From Holophagaceae bacterium UBA1801 (GTDB taxonomy: Bacteria > Acidobacteriota > Holophagae > Holophagales > Holophagaceae), in the NCBI GenBank assembly GCA_002319925.1, contig DCFP01000191.1:6633-22790 (forward strand): 16,158 nt of DNA, given 5' to 3'. Shown here piece after piece: positions 15,653-16,158 of the stretch. Numbering within the stretch: the stretch's first letter is position 1; each line of letters opens with the position of its first letter. A program made the translations under genes and the position numbers. Under the pieces are notes generated by a model. The model did no database searches. It was not told where the DNA came from and was given only the letters and a program-made list of their open reading frames with translations.

Positions 15653-16158
15653 TCATGCCCGTGGTGCCTCCACGCGTTCCAGCAGTGCGGAGAGCAGGTC
15701 GTCGCAGGTGTGCCCCTCGATCTCGCTTTCGGGCGAGGGCGCGATGCGATGGCGAAGGGCGGGAAGGGCCAGGGATTTCACATCGTCCGGCGTGGCGAAG
15801 TCGCGTCCGTCCAGGATGGCGTGGCCCCGCGCCGCGCGCACGAGGGCGATGGCTCCGCGGGGCCCGGCGCCGAGGGTGATGCCCATCCAGCCACGCGTGG
15901 TGCGCACGATGCGGACGGCGTAGTGGAGCACCTGTTCGTCGACCCGCACGCAGGCCGCGATGCGTTGGAGTTCCTGTACATCCTCGGGCGTGGCGATGGC
16001 TTCGATGGCCTCAACGTTCAGTCCTTCGCCCACCTGACCCTGCGTCACCAGGCGCACGAGGCTCTGTTCCTCGGCTTCCGTGGGATAGGCCATGGCCACC
16101 TTGAGAAGGAAACGATCCAACTGGGCCTCGGGAAGCGGGTAGGTGCCTTCCTGCTCGA
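15653..16158 (-). CDS. MoxR-type AAA+ ATPase, C-terminal part (5' end outside window)
   Basis: About 168 codons are visible; the frame stays open to the window edge (EQEGTYPLPEAQ runs directly into LDRFLLKVAMAYP). This is the end of the AAA core of MoxR ATPases, where EGTYPLPEAQLDRF is a strong family signature, followed by the helical lid with TRGWMGITLGAGPRGAIALVRAA and GRDFATPDDVKSLALPALRHRI. Walker A and B lie outside the window. MoxR proteins are chaperone-like ATPases that usually act with VWA or DUF58 partners encoded beside them, as here. TGA at 15653-15655. Confidence 0.95.
   Translation of the reverse strand, partial: EQEGTYPLPEAQLDRFLLKVAMAYPTEAEEQSLVRLVTQGQVGEGLNVEAIEAIATPEDVQELQRIAACVRVDEQVLHYAVRIVRTTRGWMGITLGAGPRGAIALVRAARGHAILDGRDFATPDDVKSLALPALRHRIAPSPESEIEGHTCDDLLSALLERVEAPRA

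Noticed and set aside
1..16158. CRISPR array, insertion sequence or prophage
   Set aside because: No regularly spaced repeats, transposase, integrase or phage structural genes are visible on either strand.

Overview
The window is bacterial chromosome with tightly packed genes. Coding GC is roughly 60-65% over most of its length (estimated by eye) but nearer 50% in the first 2.7 kb. The two-subunit (alpha2beta2) glycyl-tRNA synthetase, the TolC/HlyD/DHA2 export set (so a Gram-negative envelope with an outer membrane) and the hybrid histidine kinase fit a diderm, moderately high-GC bacterium. An Acidobacteriota (Holophagae-like) origin is my guess from overall style; the sequence does not prove it.

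Layout. Positions 1-24 are the 3' end of a tRNA on the plus strand. Positions 256-2665 (minus) hold an MBOAT O-acyltransferase followed by an overlapping membrane-anchored SGNH-like partner, a pair typical of polysaccharide acetylation; this is the lower-GC part. Positions 2970-8038 (minus) read as one operon: TolC-like outer-membrane channel, HlyD/EmrA-type adaptor, DHA2 (EmrB-type) 14-TM exporter, then a nitrilase. The joins are ATGA (4-base overlap), 16 bp and 47 bp. A 596-bp intergenic region with a palindrome and a 12-bp direct repeat separates this operon from a divergent PAS-PAS-histidine kinase-receiver gene (8635-10764, plus). That kinase converges, with 15 bp between stops, on the glyQ-glyS operon (13733 to 10780, minus; ATGA overlap). 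Divergent from glyQ is a small plus-strand gene of unknown function (13936-14172). The window ends with a minus-strand MoxR-type AAA+ ATPase (5' end cut off by the window edge) followed by a DUF58 protein. Between these two lies a long imperfect inverted repeat built on the motif ACCGCAGAGA(G)CGCAGAGG.

How the parts work together. The MBOAT/SGNH pair probably acylates an exported glycan. The TolC-HlyD-DHA2 set forms an envelope-spanning drug or metabolite exporter, and the nitrilase behind it hints that the operon deals with a nitrile-bearing compound (inference). The divergent hybrid kinase may or may not control that operon. MoxR-DUF58 pairs are chaperone/VWA-like modules linked in other bacteria to assembly or activation of envelope or metal-dependent proteins.

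I found no clearly new multi-gene system. The most unusual points are the nitrilase at the end of an efflux operon, the hairpin repeat between moxR and the DUF58 gene, the repeat and palindrome upstream of the efflux operon, and the compositional break at the tRNA-adjacent acylation cassette.
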